Source: Streptomyces polyasparticus (lineage in GTDB: Bacteria; Actinomycetota; Actinomycetes; Streptomycetales; Streptomycetaceae). Taken from it: a DNA stretch of 64,000 nucleotides. How positions within the stretch are numbered: position 1 is the first letter of the stretch; every line of letters starts with the position of its first letter. Made by a program: the position numbers and the translations under genes. The stretch spans positions 62,001 to 126,000 of the forward strand of contig NZ_JACTVJ010000018.1 of NCBI RefSeq assembly GCF_014493765.1, given 5' to 3'. The notes under the pieces were generated by a model. That model was not told where the DNA came from. It was given only the letters and a program-made list of their open reading frames with translations, and did not search any database. Shown here piece after piece: positions 16,184 through 25,627 of this stretch.

Positions 16184-18614
16184 CCGGATCCACCTGTTCC
16201 TCCCCCGCCAGCTCCACGTCGTACACGAGCGGCTCCTCGCCGATCATCACGTGCCGTGCGCGCGGCGCGAACCCGTGCGCGGTCACGGCGAGGAGGTAGG
16301 AACCGGGGCCCGGCGAGGCCAGGATGTACGAGCCGTCGGCGAGGGAGTCCACGCGGTCGAGCTGACGGCCGCCGCGCGAGACGAGGGTCAGCACGGCGCC
16401 CGCGACGGGCTCGCCGTCCGGTGTGCGCAGGAAGCCGTGCACGGCGGAGGCGCCGCCGGCGCGCTGGGCGGGGACCTCGGCGTTCACCGGCTCGGCCGGC
16501 AGGTCCTCCTTGGGCTCCACCGCCAGATGCGGCAGCCGCTTGTCCAGCCAGCCCGGCAGCCACCAGTTGGACCGTCCGAGCAGATGCATCGCGGCGGGTA
16601 CGAGGGCCGTGCGCAGGATGAACGCGTCGAGCGCGACCGCCGCCGCGAGCCCGATGCCCGCCATGGCGCCCTCCATGTCGCCGCTGAGGATGAACGCGGA
16701 GAACACGCAGATCATGATGAGGGCCGCGGAGTTGATGACCCGGCTGGTCTCGGCGAGACCGACCCGTACCGCCCGTGCGTTGTCCTTCGTGTGCACCCAT
16801 TCCTCGTGCATCCGGCTGACCAGGAACACCTGGTAGTCCATGGAGAGGCCGAAGAGCAGCGAGAGCATGATGACCGGCAGGAAGGCCGTGATCGGGCCCT
16901 CCTTGCCGAGGCCGAGCGCCTCCGCACCCCAGCCCCACTGGAAGATCGCGACCAGGACGCCGAACGAGGCCGCCGCCGCGACCAGGTTCATCACCGCCGC
17001 CGTCAGCGGCACCACGAGCGAGCGGAACGCGATGAGCAGGAGCAGGAAGCCGAGGCCGATGATGGCGCCGACGAAGAGCGGGAGGCGCTCGCCGGTGACG
17101 GCCGCGAAGTCCTTGAACACGGCCGTGACACCGCCGACATGGGTCTCGGTGCCCGCCGTCGGGATCACGTCGTCACGCAGCCGGTCGATCAGCTCGTCCG
17201 TCTCCACGGACTGCGGTGAGGTGGTGGGGACGACCTGGATGACGGAGACGTCGGAGCCCGGCGGCACCGGCAGCTGAACGGCCGCGGCCACTCCCTCCGT
17301 GCCCTCGACCCGCTCCAGAAGACCCTCGTCACCGCCCTGACTGACCAGCTGCAGCGGCCCGTTGAAGCCCGGGCCGAAACCTTCCGCCAGGAGGTCGTAC
17401 GCCTGCCGAGTGGTGGTGGACTCCTGGTGGTTGCCCTGGTCGGTGGCGCCGAGCCGCAGGGACAGGACCGGGATCGCGAGGGCCGCCATGACCACCACCG
17501 CCACGAACGCGATCGACCGCGGCCGCTTCTGCACGAAGCCCGCCCAGCGCGCGGCCGCTCCGGTGGCCTCGTCCGAGTCGGGGCCGTCCGCGGCGAGCTT
17601 GCGGCGCTGACGGCGGCTGAGCACCTTCGGCCCCAGCACCCCGAGCATCGCGGGCAGCAGCGTGATCGCGGCGAGCACGCTCATCACCACGGTCAGGGAG
17701 GTACCGATGACCACACCGTCGAGGAAGCGCATGTTCATCACGAGCATGCCGGCGAGCGCGATGCACACCGTGCCGCCCGCGAAGAGCACCGCACGCCCCG
17801 AGGTGTTGAGGGCGGCGACCGCCGACTCCTCCGGGTCGAGGCCGCGCTGGATGCCGCGCCGGTGCCGCGTCACGATGAACAGCGCATAGTCGATGCCGAC
17901 ACCCAGGCCGATCAACGAGCCGAGCAGGGGCGCGACTTCGGGCACGTCGGTGACGTGGCTGAGCAGCGAGGTCCCCATCATCCCCATGCCCACGCCGAAC
18001 ACGGCCGTGATGATGGGAAGCAGCATCGCGAACAGCGAGCCGAACGCCAGGAAGAGCACGACCGCGGCCGCCGCGATGCCCACCATCTCCGCGAGCCCGG
18101 TCGGCGGCTCCTGGATCCGCGTGATCGCCTGCCCGCCCAGCTCCACCTGCAGACCGGCGCGCCCGGCGTCCTGCGCGGTCTCCACGACATCCTCGACCAG
18201 CGCCTTCGGCACGGCGTTCGCCTGCTCGGCGAAGGTCACCTGCGCGTACGCGGTGCGCCCGTCACGGCTGATCTGCGCGGCGCCCTGTTCCGTATAAGGG
18301 GAGGACACCTCCCCTACGCCCGCCATCGCGCCGATCTCCTTGAGCGCGGGCTCGAGACGTTCCCGTACGGCCTCATCGCGTACGGAACCGGAGTCGACCT
18401 TCCAGACAACGGTGTCCGTGTCGCCGGCGGCCTCCGGGAAGGCCTCGGTCATCAGGTCGTACGCGCGCTTGGAGTCCGTGTCCGGGAGGCTGAAGACATT
18501 CGCGTAATCGGTGCCGGCCTGCGAACCCGCGGCCCCTACACCGAGCAACGCTCCCACCCACAGTACGAGGACCACCAGGCGGTGCCGATAGCACCACCGT
18601 GCCAATGCAGCCAC
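16176..18614 (-). CDS. MMPL-family (RND) exporter with C-terminal transthyretin-like domain
   Basis: Membrane protein of 812 aa. Two MMPL modules each have one span, a large external loop and five spans; family features include the loop EAFPEAAGDTDTVVWKV and membrane segments with GLSMDYQVFLVSRMHEEW and GVGIDYALFIVTRHR. MMPL proteins export lipids or drugs using proton motive force. After about residue 720 a soluble carboxypeptidase-regulatory-like domain follows (HGFLRTPDGEPVAGAVLTLV ... DGSYILASPGPGSYLL). The two-component genes are divergent 166 bp away and may control it. Confidence 0.88.
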   Translation of the reverse strand: MAALARWCYRHRLVVLVLWVGALLGVGAAGSQAGTDYANVFSLPDTDSKRAYDLMTEAFPEAAGDTDTVVWKVDSGSVRDEAVRERLEPALKEIGAMAGVGEVSSPYTEQGAAQISRDGRTAYAQVTFAEQANAVPKALVEDVVETAQDAGRAGLQVELGGQAITRIQEPPTGLAEMVGIAAAAVVLFLAFGSLFAMLLPIITAVFGVGMGMMGTSLLSHVTDVPEVAPLLGSLIGLGVGIDYALFIVTRHRRGIQRGLDPEESAVAALNTSGRAVLFAGGTVCIALAGMLVMNMRFLDGVVIGTSLTVVMSVLAAITLLPAMLGVLGPKVLSRRQRRKLAADGPDSDEATGAAARWAGFVQKRPRSIAFVAVVVMAALAIPVLSLRLGATDQGNHQESTTTRQAYDLLAEGFGPGFNGPLQLVSQGGDEGLLERVEGTEGVAAAVQLPVPPGSDVSVIQVVPTTSPQSVETDELIDRLRDDVIPTAGTETHVGGVTAVFKDFAAVTGERLPLFVGAIIGLGFLLLLIAFRSLVVPLTAAVMNLVAAAASFGVLVAIFQWGWGAEALGLGKEGPITAFLPVIMLSLLFGLSMDYQVFLVSRMHEEWVHTKDNARAVRVGLAETSRVINSAALIMICVFSAFILSGDMEGAMAGIGLAAAVALDAFILRTALVPAAMHLLGRSNWWLPGWLDKRLPHLAVEPKEDLPAEPVNAEVPAQRAGGASAVHGFLRTPDGEPVAGAVLTLVSRGGRQLDRVDSLADGSYILASPGPGSYLLAVTAHGFAPRARHVMIGEEPLVYDVELAGEEQVDPVN

Positions 18615-18780
18615 GATTCCTGCCCCTTCATCGGTCTGTACCGGTACTGGTAGGTCCCCCTAGGCCAGGGCTTCAGAATTCCGTCAGGCACGCGCGCGTG
18701 GTGCGTCACGGCCATGACTCTCAAGGAACTCCAAGGCTCGGCCCGGTCCCTCGTACAACGAGCCGACGGATACTTGGGTC

Positions 18781-19497
18781 ATGAACGCCGGGGAGGAAGT
18801 GGGCAAGGGTGCCGTCGTACTGGTGGTCGAGGACGAGCCCTCCATAGCCGATGTCCTCGCCATCGCGCTGCGCTACCACGGGTTCGAGGTGGTCTGGGCG
18901 AGCTGTCTGCTGCAGGCGCGCGCCCAGGTCCAGGAGCGGCGGTTCGACGCCGCGCTCCTCGATGTGATGCTGCCGGACGGCGACGGCCGGGCATTCGGAC
19001 GCGAGCTGCGGGCTCAACACCCGGAGACCGCCCTGGTGTTCGTGACCGCGCGCGACGCCCCCGCCGAGATCGTGGGCGCGCTCGGCTTCGGCGACGACTA
19101 CATCACCAAGCCGTTCCACATCGACGAGGTGATCGCCCGCCTCACCGCCGTGCTGCGCCGCACCCGGCCCGCCGATGTCCTGCCGGCCCGCCCGCCGCTG
19201 CGCTACGGAGGCCTCGAACTCGACGAGACCACGTACACCGTGCGCTGCGCGGACCCGGCCCGCGGCGAGGTGCAGCTGACGCCCACCGAGTACGCGCTGC
19301 TCCGCTTCCTGGTCCGCAACGGCGGCCGGATCGTGTCCAAGGAGCAACTCCTGCGCCACGTATGGCAGTACGAGCACCAGGCCGAGTCCACCGTCGTCGA
19401 GACGTACATCAGCTATCTGCGGCGCAAGCTCGCCCCGCTCGGACCGCCCCTGATCACCACGCGGCGCGGCGTGGGCTACGGACTGGCACCGGCGTGA
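18781..19497 (+). CDS. OmpR/PhoB-type response regulator
   Basis: Protein of 238 aa. The receiver domain (about 12-125) has an acidic pocket in VVEDEPS, the phosphoacceptor Asp in AALLDVMLPDGDG, and KPF. A winged-helix DNA-binding domain follows (LTPTEYALLRFLVRNGGRIVSKEQLL ... TTRRGVGYGLAPA). Its TGA overlaps the kinase GTG by 4 nt, so the pair is translationally coupled. The ribosome site before ATG 18781 is weak, so a slightly later start is possible. The likely target is the divergent MMPL exporter (inferred). Confidence 0.92.
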   Translation: MNAGEEVGKGAVVLVVEDEPSIADVLAIALRYHGFEVVWASCLLQARAQVQERRFDAALLDVMLPDGDGRAFGRELRAQHPETALVFVTARDAPAEIVGALGFGDDYITKPFHIDEVIARLTAVLRRTRPADVLPARPPLRYGGLELDETTYTVRCADPARGEVQLTPTEYALLRFLVRNGGRIVSKEQLLRHVWQYEHQAESTVVETYISYLRRKLAPLGPPLITTRRGVGYGLAPA

Positions 19498-21011
19498 AGG
19501 CGTTCCATGCCGCGCAGGCCGTCAATGCCGTGAACGCCGCGATCCGGGGCCGCCGCAGGCACCACCACGGCTTCCGCACCCTGCGGGCCAAGCTCACCGT
19601 GATGAACGTCGTGGTGCTCGCGCTCGGCATCGTGGTGGCGACGGCGGTGAGCATCATGGCGATGCGGCACTATCTGCTCGACCGCATCGACTCCGAACTG
19701 GTCTCCTCCCGTACGGCCTTGGAGAACACCGGATTCACCCGCGCGCAGATCGACGCGCTCAGCGCGATCGGCTCGCTGCGCGACGATCTGCTGCTCGCGG
19801 ACGCGGCGGGCACGCTGCCGCGCCCCGAGACGGTGTTCGTGGCGGTGGACGGCGGCGGGCGCCCGGTGACGTTCGCGGGCATACCGCCGACGGCCCGCCA
19901 GCGGGAACTCTCCTCGGCGGTCGACGACCCCCGCGCGGTCTCGGCCTCGGACGACGTACGGGACGTACAGGTCGGCGGGGACGCGTTCCGGATGGTGGGC
20001 GCGCGGCTCGGGGACGGCACGGTGGTCCTGATGGCCACGTCCACGGAGGCGGTGCGCAACGGTGTGACCAAGAGCCTCAAGGTCGATCTGGGCGTGGGCG
20101 GCGTGCTGTTGGTGCTGCTCGGGGTGCTCACACTGCTCGGCGCGCGGCACCGGCTGCGCCCCCTGGAGGACATGGTCGAGACGGCCTCCGCGATCGCGGA
20201 GGGCGATCTCACCCGGCGCGTACCGGCGCGCAAGGACCCGGTCCTGGAGATCGAGCAGCTGCGCCTCGCCCTCAACTCCATGCTCCACCAGGTCGAATCG
20301 GCCTTCGAGACCCGCGAACGCAGCGCCGCACAGCTGCGCCGCTTCGTCGCGGACGCCTCCCACGAACTGCGCACGCCCCTCGCGGCGATACGCGGCTACC
20401 TCCAGCTGTACGACAAGGGGATGCTCCGCGAGCCGGCCGAACGGGAGCGGGCCGGGCGGCGGGTGCGCTCGGAGACCGACCGGATGAGCCGCCTCGTGGA
20501 CGAACTGCTCACCCTCGCCCGCCTCGACCAGCAGGCCGAACTGGTCTTCCGCGAGGTGGACCTGAGCCGCCTGGTGCGCGACGCGGCCGAGGACCTGCGG
20601 GTCCAGGAGCCCGGGCGCCCGGTCACGGTGGCGGCGGACGGCGCGGTCCTCGTGCACGCCGACGAGACGGGCCTGCGCCAGGTGGTGGGCAACCTGCTGG
20701 CCAACGTCCGCACGCATACGCCCGGTTCGGCGGCCGTGTGCGTCTCCGTGGAGCGGTCCGACGGCAAGGTGCGCCTGACGGTGGCGGACAAAGGCCCGGG
20801 CCTGGCCCCCGAGGACGCCTCCCGTATCTTCGACCGCTTCTTCCGCGCGGGCAGCGGGGCGGGCAGCGGCCTCGGTCTCGCGATCGTGCAGGGGGTGGTC
20901 GAGGCGCATGGTGGGGAGGTCACGGTGGATACGGCGCCGGGGGAAGGGCTCACGGTGCGGGTGGCTTTCAGCGCCTGCGGTGCTCGAGCAGCAGGCGAAT
21001 CCAGCCCGTAG
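19494..21011 (+). CDS. Sensor histidine kinase (HAMP, HisKA, HATPase)
   Basis: Protein of 505 aa. The order is: membrane span at about 30-52, an extracytoplasmic sensor of about 150 residues, a second span at about 200-220, HAMP, HisKA with phosphorylated His in FVADASHELRTPLAAI, and the ATPase with N box NLLANVRTHTP, DKGPGLAPEDASRIFDRFF and GSGLGLAIV. It starts at GTG 19494, overlapping the regulator stop by 4 nt. The stimulus is unknown. Confidence 0.93.
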   Translation: MKAFHAAQAVNAVNAAIRGRRRHHHGFRTLRAKLTVMNVVVLALGIVVATAVSIMAMRHYLLDRIDSELVSSRTALENTGFTRAQIDALSAIGSLRDDLLLADAAGTLPRPETVFVAVDGGGRPVTFAGIPPTARQRELSSAVDDPRAVSASDDVRDVQVGGDAFRMVGARLGDGTVVLMATSTEAVRNGVTKSLKVDLGVGGVLLVLLGVLTLLGARHRLRPLEDMVETASAIAEGDLTRRVPARKDPVLEIEQLRLALNSMLHQVESAFETRERSAAQLRRFVADASHELRTPLAAIRGYLQLYDKGMLREPAERERAGRRVRSETDRMSRLVDELLTLARLDQQAELVFREVDLSRLVRDAAEDLRVQEPGRPVTVAADGAVLVHADETGLRQVVGNLLANVRTHTPGSAAVCVSVERSDGKVRLTVADKGPGLAPEDASRIFDRFFRAGSGAGSGLGLAIVQGVVEAHGGEVTVDTAPGEGLTVRVAFSACGARAAGESSP

Positions 21012-21020
21012 CCGCCTGGA

Positions 21021-21048
21021 GCGGTGGGCGACAGTCGCCGCCCACCGC
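21021..21048. terminator. Bidirectional terminator between kinase and LamG genes
   Basis: A perfect 10-bp stem (gcggtgggcg / cgcccaccgc) with an 8-base loop lies 9 bp after the kinase stop and 8 bp beyond the convergent LamG gene stop. Confidence 0.75.
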
Positions 21049-21056
21049 CCGTGGAG

Positions 21057-22979
21057 TCAGGCGCCTACCTCGGTGTCGATCTGGTTCGGGCCGGCCATCG
21101 CACCGGCCCACAGACGCATCTCGGTGATCCTCGCGGGAAGGAAGTGCTTCCACTCCCCCGCCGCGAACGCCTTGCCGACGGCGAAGTCGCCGCTGCCGGC
21201 CTCGGCTGTGAACGCCTTCGCGACGCCTTGCCTGTTGTAGCCGATGTAGAGACTGATCGTTCCGTCGACAGAGTCGTGCACACCTGTCAGGCGCGCCGAC
21301 GCGTCCAGGCGCACGACCTGCTCGGACGTCACCGAGGAGAACGTGCCGTCCGTGTGGAGCCGTCCGAAGTGCCACCGGCCCACCGGCACCTGGATCTCCT
21401 CCATCGTCTCCCCGTCCAGGACCGTCTCCTTGCCGGCGTACTGGAACCACAGCCCCCACGCGGAACCGTCCGCGGAACGCTGACCCAGGATCTGCCCGAC
21501 GAAGCCGACGTCCTTGGTCGCCAGAACCTGCTCGTCGAGCTCCACGCGCGTGGTCACGGTGAAGGAGCCGGTGTCGTCCACCAGCGGTCCGGCGCCGGCG
21601 ACCGTCGCGGCGTCGTCCACTCCGTCCAGGACGATCCGCCCGTCACTGACCGCGGCTCCCCCCTCCAGGGAAAGGGACTTGCCGTACCCGGAGGTGGTGT
21701 CCGCGATCGACGTACCGTCCGCCCGGGCCGCGGCGAAGTCGGCCACCAACTCCACGTATGCATTCGTTCCGTTGATCAAGGCGCGGGCCTCGTCCTGGAC
21801 TTCCTCCGTCGTCAGAGCACGTCCCCACACGACGGGCTCGTCGACGGAACCCCGCAGGTGGTCCGTGTACTCGCCGGACTGGAGGCCACGCCCGATCTGC
21901 AGCGGGCCGTTGGCGTCCCAGCCGGCTCCGGCGGCGTTCGTGCCCTGCAGAACGCCGTTCACATACAGGCTCACCTGCTGGGTCGACGCGTCATGCACTC
22001 CGGCCACGTGGGTCCAGACGCCCCGCGGCGACTGTCGGCGGGACGACACCTCGTGAACGGTGTCCTTGTCCGACACGACCCGCATGCTCCAACGCCCCTC
22101 ACCCCCCGCGTCGTACGAGAGGGCGAACGGACCGGACTTCCCGGCGGACCGGCTCCCGGTCGCGCCCTGACTGAGCGCCGTCACCGTGCCGTCCGCCGCC
22201 GGATCGACGCGCACCCACGCGGCGACCGTGTACGACGAACTCGTCTTCAGCACCGGCCCGTCGGTCTGCGCGAAGCCGGAAGTCCCGTCCAGGGACAGCC
22301 CTCTGTCGGTCACCGGCTCTTCCAGCGGCACCCCCGAGGCGTCCTGCCTGATGAGCCCGCGGCGGCCTCGGTCATCGCGCACCGCGCCACCGTGCAGGGT
22401 GGCGTCGTCCTGGCCGTCGGTCACCGCGGCATCCTCCGCCGCACCACCGTCCTCGTCGAAGTGCCACCGGCCGAGCGGGCCTTCACCTGCGGCAACGCTG
22501 AAGGCCAGGGTGCTGTGAGGACCTCTGAGGCCCCCGCCGTCGACGGCACGCACCGAAACGGTGTAGGTCCCACCCCTCGGCGGAACGAAGTCCACCGTGG
22601 CGGTCGAGCCGTCCTTCCGTGACCAAATGTCCTGGCCCGGCAGCAGGTACTCGTAGCCCACGACATCGGTGTCCGTGGCACCCGGACGGAAGGTGAAGGC
22701 GACCTTCTGCCCCGGACCGCCCCTGGCCACGCAGTCATTGGCCAGGCACGGCGTGTAGGGGCTGCCCAGCTCGATCCGCGGAGGCTCCGGGGCAGTGGCC
22801 GAACTGCCGGCACGCTGCTCCGCCCGAGGTGCCGCCAGCGCGGCCGGAGACTGGATCAATGCCGTCGAAAGCAAGGCCGCGCACGCGACGCCCGCAACCG
22901 CCGAAGCCCTTCGCCACGACCCACTTCTTCGCTGAACGCGGGCATGACGATGCCCCCGGTTGAACTCCACAGTCCCCAC
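21057..22979 (-). CDS. Secreted protein with two LamG-like (concanavalin A-like) domains
   Basis: Exported protein of 640 aa with a twin-span signal region (about residues 22-50: ASAVAGVACAALLSTALIQSPAALA). A beta-sandwich segment with GTYTVSVRAVDGGG follows, then two LamG-type jelly-roll domains. One is recognisable from SSSYTVAAWVRV and LYVNGVLQGTNAAG; the other from DDTGSFTVTTRVELDEQ and DGTISLYIGYNRQG. No catalytic domain is seen, so carbohydrate or surface binding is the likely role. It is transcribed alone from a GTG start. Confidence 0.82.
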   Translation of the reverse strand: MGTVEFNRGHRHARVQRRSGSWRRASAVAGVACAALLSTALIQSPAALAAPRAEQRAGSSATAPEPPRIELGSPYTPCLANDCVARGGPGQKVAFTFRPGATDTDVVGYEYLLPGQDIWSRKDGSTATVDFVPPRGGTYTVSVRAVDGGGLRGPHSTLAFSVAAGEGPLGRWHFDEDGGAAEDAAVTDGQDDATLHGGAVRDDRGRRGLIRQDASGVPLEEPVTDRGLSLDGTSGFAQTDGPVLKTSSSYTVAAWVRVDPAADGTVTALSQGATGSRSAGKSGPFALSYDAGGEGRWSMRVVSDKDTVHEVSSRRQSPRGVWTHVAGVHDASTQQVSLYVNGVLQGTNAAGAGWDANGPLQIGRGLQSGEYTDHLRGSVDEPVVWGRALTTEEVQDEARALINGTNAYVELVADFAAARADGTSIADTTSGYGKSLSLEGGAAVSDGRIVLDGVDDAATVAGAGPLVDDTGSFTVTTRVELDEQVLATKDVGFVGQILGQRSADGSAWGLWFQYAGKETVLDGETMEEIQVPVGRWHFGRLHTDGTFSSVTSEQVVRLDASARLTGVHDSVDGTISLYIGYNRQGVAKAFTAEAGSGDFAVGKAFAAGEWKHFLPARITEMRLWAGAMAGPNQIDTEVGA

Positions 22980-23091
22980 CCCAGAGTTGTTGAACGATCA
23001 CAAGTGGCAAGAGTCAACGCCAAGCCCAGCAGGCCGGTCAATGGAGATACCGCCCCTGCGGCTCCCGACGGAAACCATGCGTCGGAGTCCG

Positions 23092-23544
23092 TCACGTCTC
23101 CTCAGACCTCACCGCCCGGCGCACCAGCGCCCACACCGTCTTCCCGTGCCGGCCCCGCTGCCACACGCCCCATGTCTCCGCCACCGCGTCGACCAGGCGC
23201 ATTCCGCGCCCGTGTTCCGCGTACGGGCCCTCGTCGGTGAGGTGCAGAACCGGTTCCGCAGGGGATTCGTCCGAGACCTCGATCAGGCAGGAGCCATCCG
23301 CGAGTACGGTCACCGCGACCTCGAACTCCCGCTCCAGGACCGGCCCGTGGCGCACCACGTTCGTCGCGAGCTCCGAGACGAGCAGCACCGTGTCGGCCAC
23401 CGCCCCGCCCTCGTCGCCGTGCCCCCAGGCCGCCAGATGCTCGCGCACCCGCAGCCGGGCAAGGCCTACGGACGCGGGGTGCCGGGGCAACCGGAACGCA
23501 TGGCGCCGCAACACTTCCTCCACCTCCGGCCACCCCGCGCGCAC
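23092..23544 (-). CDS. RsbW/SpoIIAB-like ATP-binding protein (HATPase_c_2)
   Basis: Cytosolic GHKL ATPase of 150 aa. The N box is LLVSELATNVVRHG and the G1 region is EHGRGMRLVDAVAETWGV. This stand-alone type is abundant in Streptomyces and resembles anti-sigma serine kinases, but no sigma factor or antagonist gene lies beside it. A partner therefore has to be encoded elsewhere. The start is uncertain; GTG at 23544 is used, and later GTGs are in frame. Confidence 0.82.
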   Translation of the reverse strand: MRAGWPEVEEVLRRHAFRLPRHPASVGLARLRVREHLAAWGHGDEGGAVADTVLLVSELATNVVRHGPVLEREFEVAVTVLADGSCLIEVSDESPAEPVLHLTDEGPYAEHGRGMRLVDAVAETWGVWQRGRHGKTVWALVRRAVRSEET

Positions 23545-23798
23545 GGGATCCGCACAAGATGCTGCGCTGTGCGGACGGAAGTTGTCACCGGCCGGCCGGA
23601 CCGGCAGCCCGTTTTGGCCACGAGGCCTATGCCAGCGGCCACGGCCCGGGCGGGAGGATCAGCCCAAGTCGCCCCATCACGCCGTACGGTGCGCCATGCA
23701 AGCCGTACGGTTCCGGCCAAGCGGGACACAACGCCCCCGCGCCACCTGGCCGAAAACCTCCGGCGCGTGCCGCCCCGTACGCGCTGCCCGCCGGACGC

Positions 23799-25154
23799 TC
23801 AGGCCTGCTTGGAGGCGAGCGTGACCACTGTGATGTCCGAGGGCGCGCCCACCCGCACCGGCGGCCCCCAGGCACCAGCGCCCCGGGAGACGAACAGCTG
23901 GGTGTCGCCGTAGCTCTCCAGGCCCGCGAGCGTCGGGTTGGCGAGATCCGCAATGAAGTTGCCGGGCCACATCTGGCCACCGTGCGTATGGCCGGAAAGC
24001 TGGAGGTCGACGCCGTGCTCGACGGCGTCGTGGATGACCACCGGCTGGTGGGCGAGCAGCACCGAGGCCCTGCTGCGGTCGCGGTCGCCGAGCGCCTTCA
24101 CGAAGTCCGGGCCCTGGCCCTCGCTCTCGCCGGCCACGTCGTTGACCCCCGCGAGATCGAACCCGCCGATCTCGACGCGGGCGTTCTCCAGCGGCTGCAT
24201 ACCGAGCTCGCGGACGTGGTCGACCCACTGCTGCGCGCCGGAGAAGTACTCGTGGTTGCCGGTGACGAAGAACGAGCCGTGGCGCGACCGCAGCCCGGCC
24301 AGCGGCTCGGCCGCGTGCCCCAGATCCTCGACGCTGCCGTCCACGAGATCGCCGACGACGGCGACCAGGTCGGCCTGCGCGGAGTTGATCGTGTCGACGA
24401 TGCGCTGCGTGTGCGCGCGGCCGAGGACAGGACCGAGGTGGATGTCGCTGACGACAGCGATACGGAACCCGTGGGCGCCGCGCGGCAGTTTGGCCAGCGG
24501 CACGGTGAGGTGCTTGAGCCTGGGCCCGCGCATCACGCTGTACGTCCCGTACCCGACGGTCGCCACCGCGGCGGTCGCCGCGGCGCCGCCGATGATGCGG
24601 GAGACGAAGAGACGGCGGGTGGGGTGGGCGAGCCCCGCTGCCTGGACAGACCCCTCCCTCCCGGGGGCCGAGCCCTCTTCAACCCTATCGGCGCCCACTG
24701 ACAACGCCCCGGACAAGCCCTGCGCAGCCGGCTCCGGCTCGGACCCGCTCCCCTCGCCCCCGACGCCCACTGCTTCCCGTACGGCCAGAGCCTCCGCGGC
24801 CGGCGCGGACACCGCATCCGGCTCCGCCGCGTCCCGCCTCCGCAGCCACCGCAGCAGCAGCGGCCTGACCGCCTCGCCCACGAGCAGCGACAGGGTCAGA
24901 TAGAGGAACAGCGCCATCCACAGATACCCGGGCCAGGCCAGCACCTGCTGCAGCCCGAACGGCAACCCCGCCCGCGCCCCCGCGAACGCCGCGATCATCA
25001 GCGCGAGCGCCGTCACGATGCCGGCCGTGCCCGCCTTGCGCGCCACGGAACCCGCCGTGGTCGTATCGCGCACCAGGCGACGCCACAGGTAGTAGTGCAG
25101 CCCGAGAAGGGCGGACAAGGCGGCGAGACCCGCCAGCACGAAAAGGACGATCAC
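23799..25154 (-). CDS. Membrane-anchored metallophosphoesterase
   Basis: Protein of 451 aa. Four membrane spans lie in the first 150 residues, then a low-complexity linker, a further span with a TAT-like SRRxF context, and a calcineurin-type phosphoesterase domain. Metal-ligand motifs are visible: VSDIHLGP, VGDLVDG, GNHEY and the final SGHTHGGQ. Such YkuE/YaeI-like enzymes act outside the membrane on phospholipid or envelope phosphates. The GTG start at 25154 is chosen for GGGAG 8 nt upstream. Confidence 0.88.
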   Translation of the reverse strand: MIVLFVLAGLAALSALLGLHYYLWRRLVRDTTTAGSVARKAGTAGIVTALALMIAAFAGARAGLPFGLQQVLAWPGYLWMALFLYLTLSLLVGEAVRPLLLRWLRRRDAAEPDAVSAPAAEALAVREAVGVGGEGSGSEPEPAAQGLSGALSVGADRVEEGSAPGREGSVQAAGLAHPTRRLFVSRIIGGAAATAAVATVGYGTYSVMRGPRLKHLTVPLAKLPRGAHGFRIAVVSDIHLGPVLGRAHTQRIVDTINSAQADLVAVVGDLVDGSVEDLGHAAEPLAGLRSRHGSFFVTGNHEYFSGAQQWVDHVRELGMQPLENARVEIGGFDLAGVNDVAGESEGQGPDFVKALGDRDRSRASVLLAHQPVVIHDAVEHGVDLQLSGHTHGGQMWPGNFIADLANPTLAGLESYGDTQLFVSRGAGAWGPPVRVGAPSDITVVTLASKQA

Positions 25155-25227
25155 CGCTGCTGCTCCCTGTCGATTCCCCGCACCCCGCCCCGAACCGGAC
25201 TGCGATGCCCCGCCCCGAACCGGACCT

Positions 25228-25470
25228 CTATGACGTGCGGCGCAATGCGCGTACGCCACGGAACCCGATGACCCCTACGCCCGTCCCCAAAGCAAAGGAC
25301 GCCACGGCGAGCAGCAGATGGACCCAGAAGTATCCGGTCGGGTCACCCGCGTCGTCGAACGCGAGACCGCTTCCATCCTTGATCAAGTTCTTGACGAAAG
25401 TGACCCAGATGACCCAGGACCACACTCCGAAGGCGAGCAGGAACCAGGAGACCGGGCGGCTGAGCTTCAT
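25228..25470 (-). CDS. Small two-span membrane protein (SCO4848 type)
   Basis: Protein of 80 aa with two membrane spans (about 5-27 and 48-72). It opens MKLSRPVSWFLLAFGVWSW and ends RGVRALRRTS. The ATG at 25470 is the natural start because similarity and hydrophobicity begin there. It lies 73 bp upstream of the phosphoesterase gene on the same strand. The function is unknown. Confidence 0.7.
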   Translation of the reverse strand: MKLSRPVSWFLLAFGVWSWVIWVTFVKNLIKDGSGLAFDDAGDPTGYFWVHLLLAVASFALGTGVGVIGFRGVRALRRTS

Positions 25471-25627
25471 ACGCCCAGTATCGCCGTCCTCCCTTCGGGT
25501 CCGGTCGTGGGGTATCCCCTGTACGAAGTACCTGGGGAGGGGTGGTGCGAGTGATCCCCGGCAGACACAGGGGGACTCGGTACGCGCTCGTACAGCTACG
25601 CCCTGTACGTTCTCGACCGTGCCTGCC

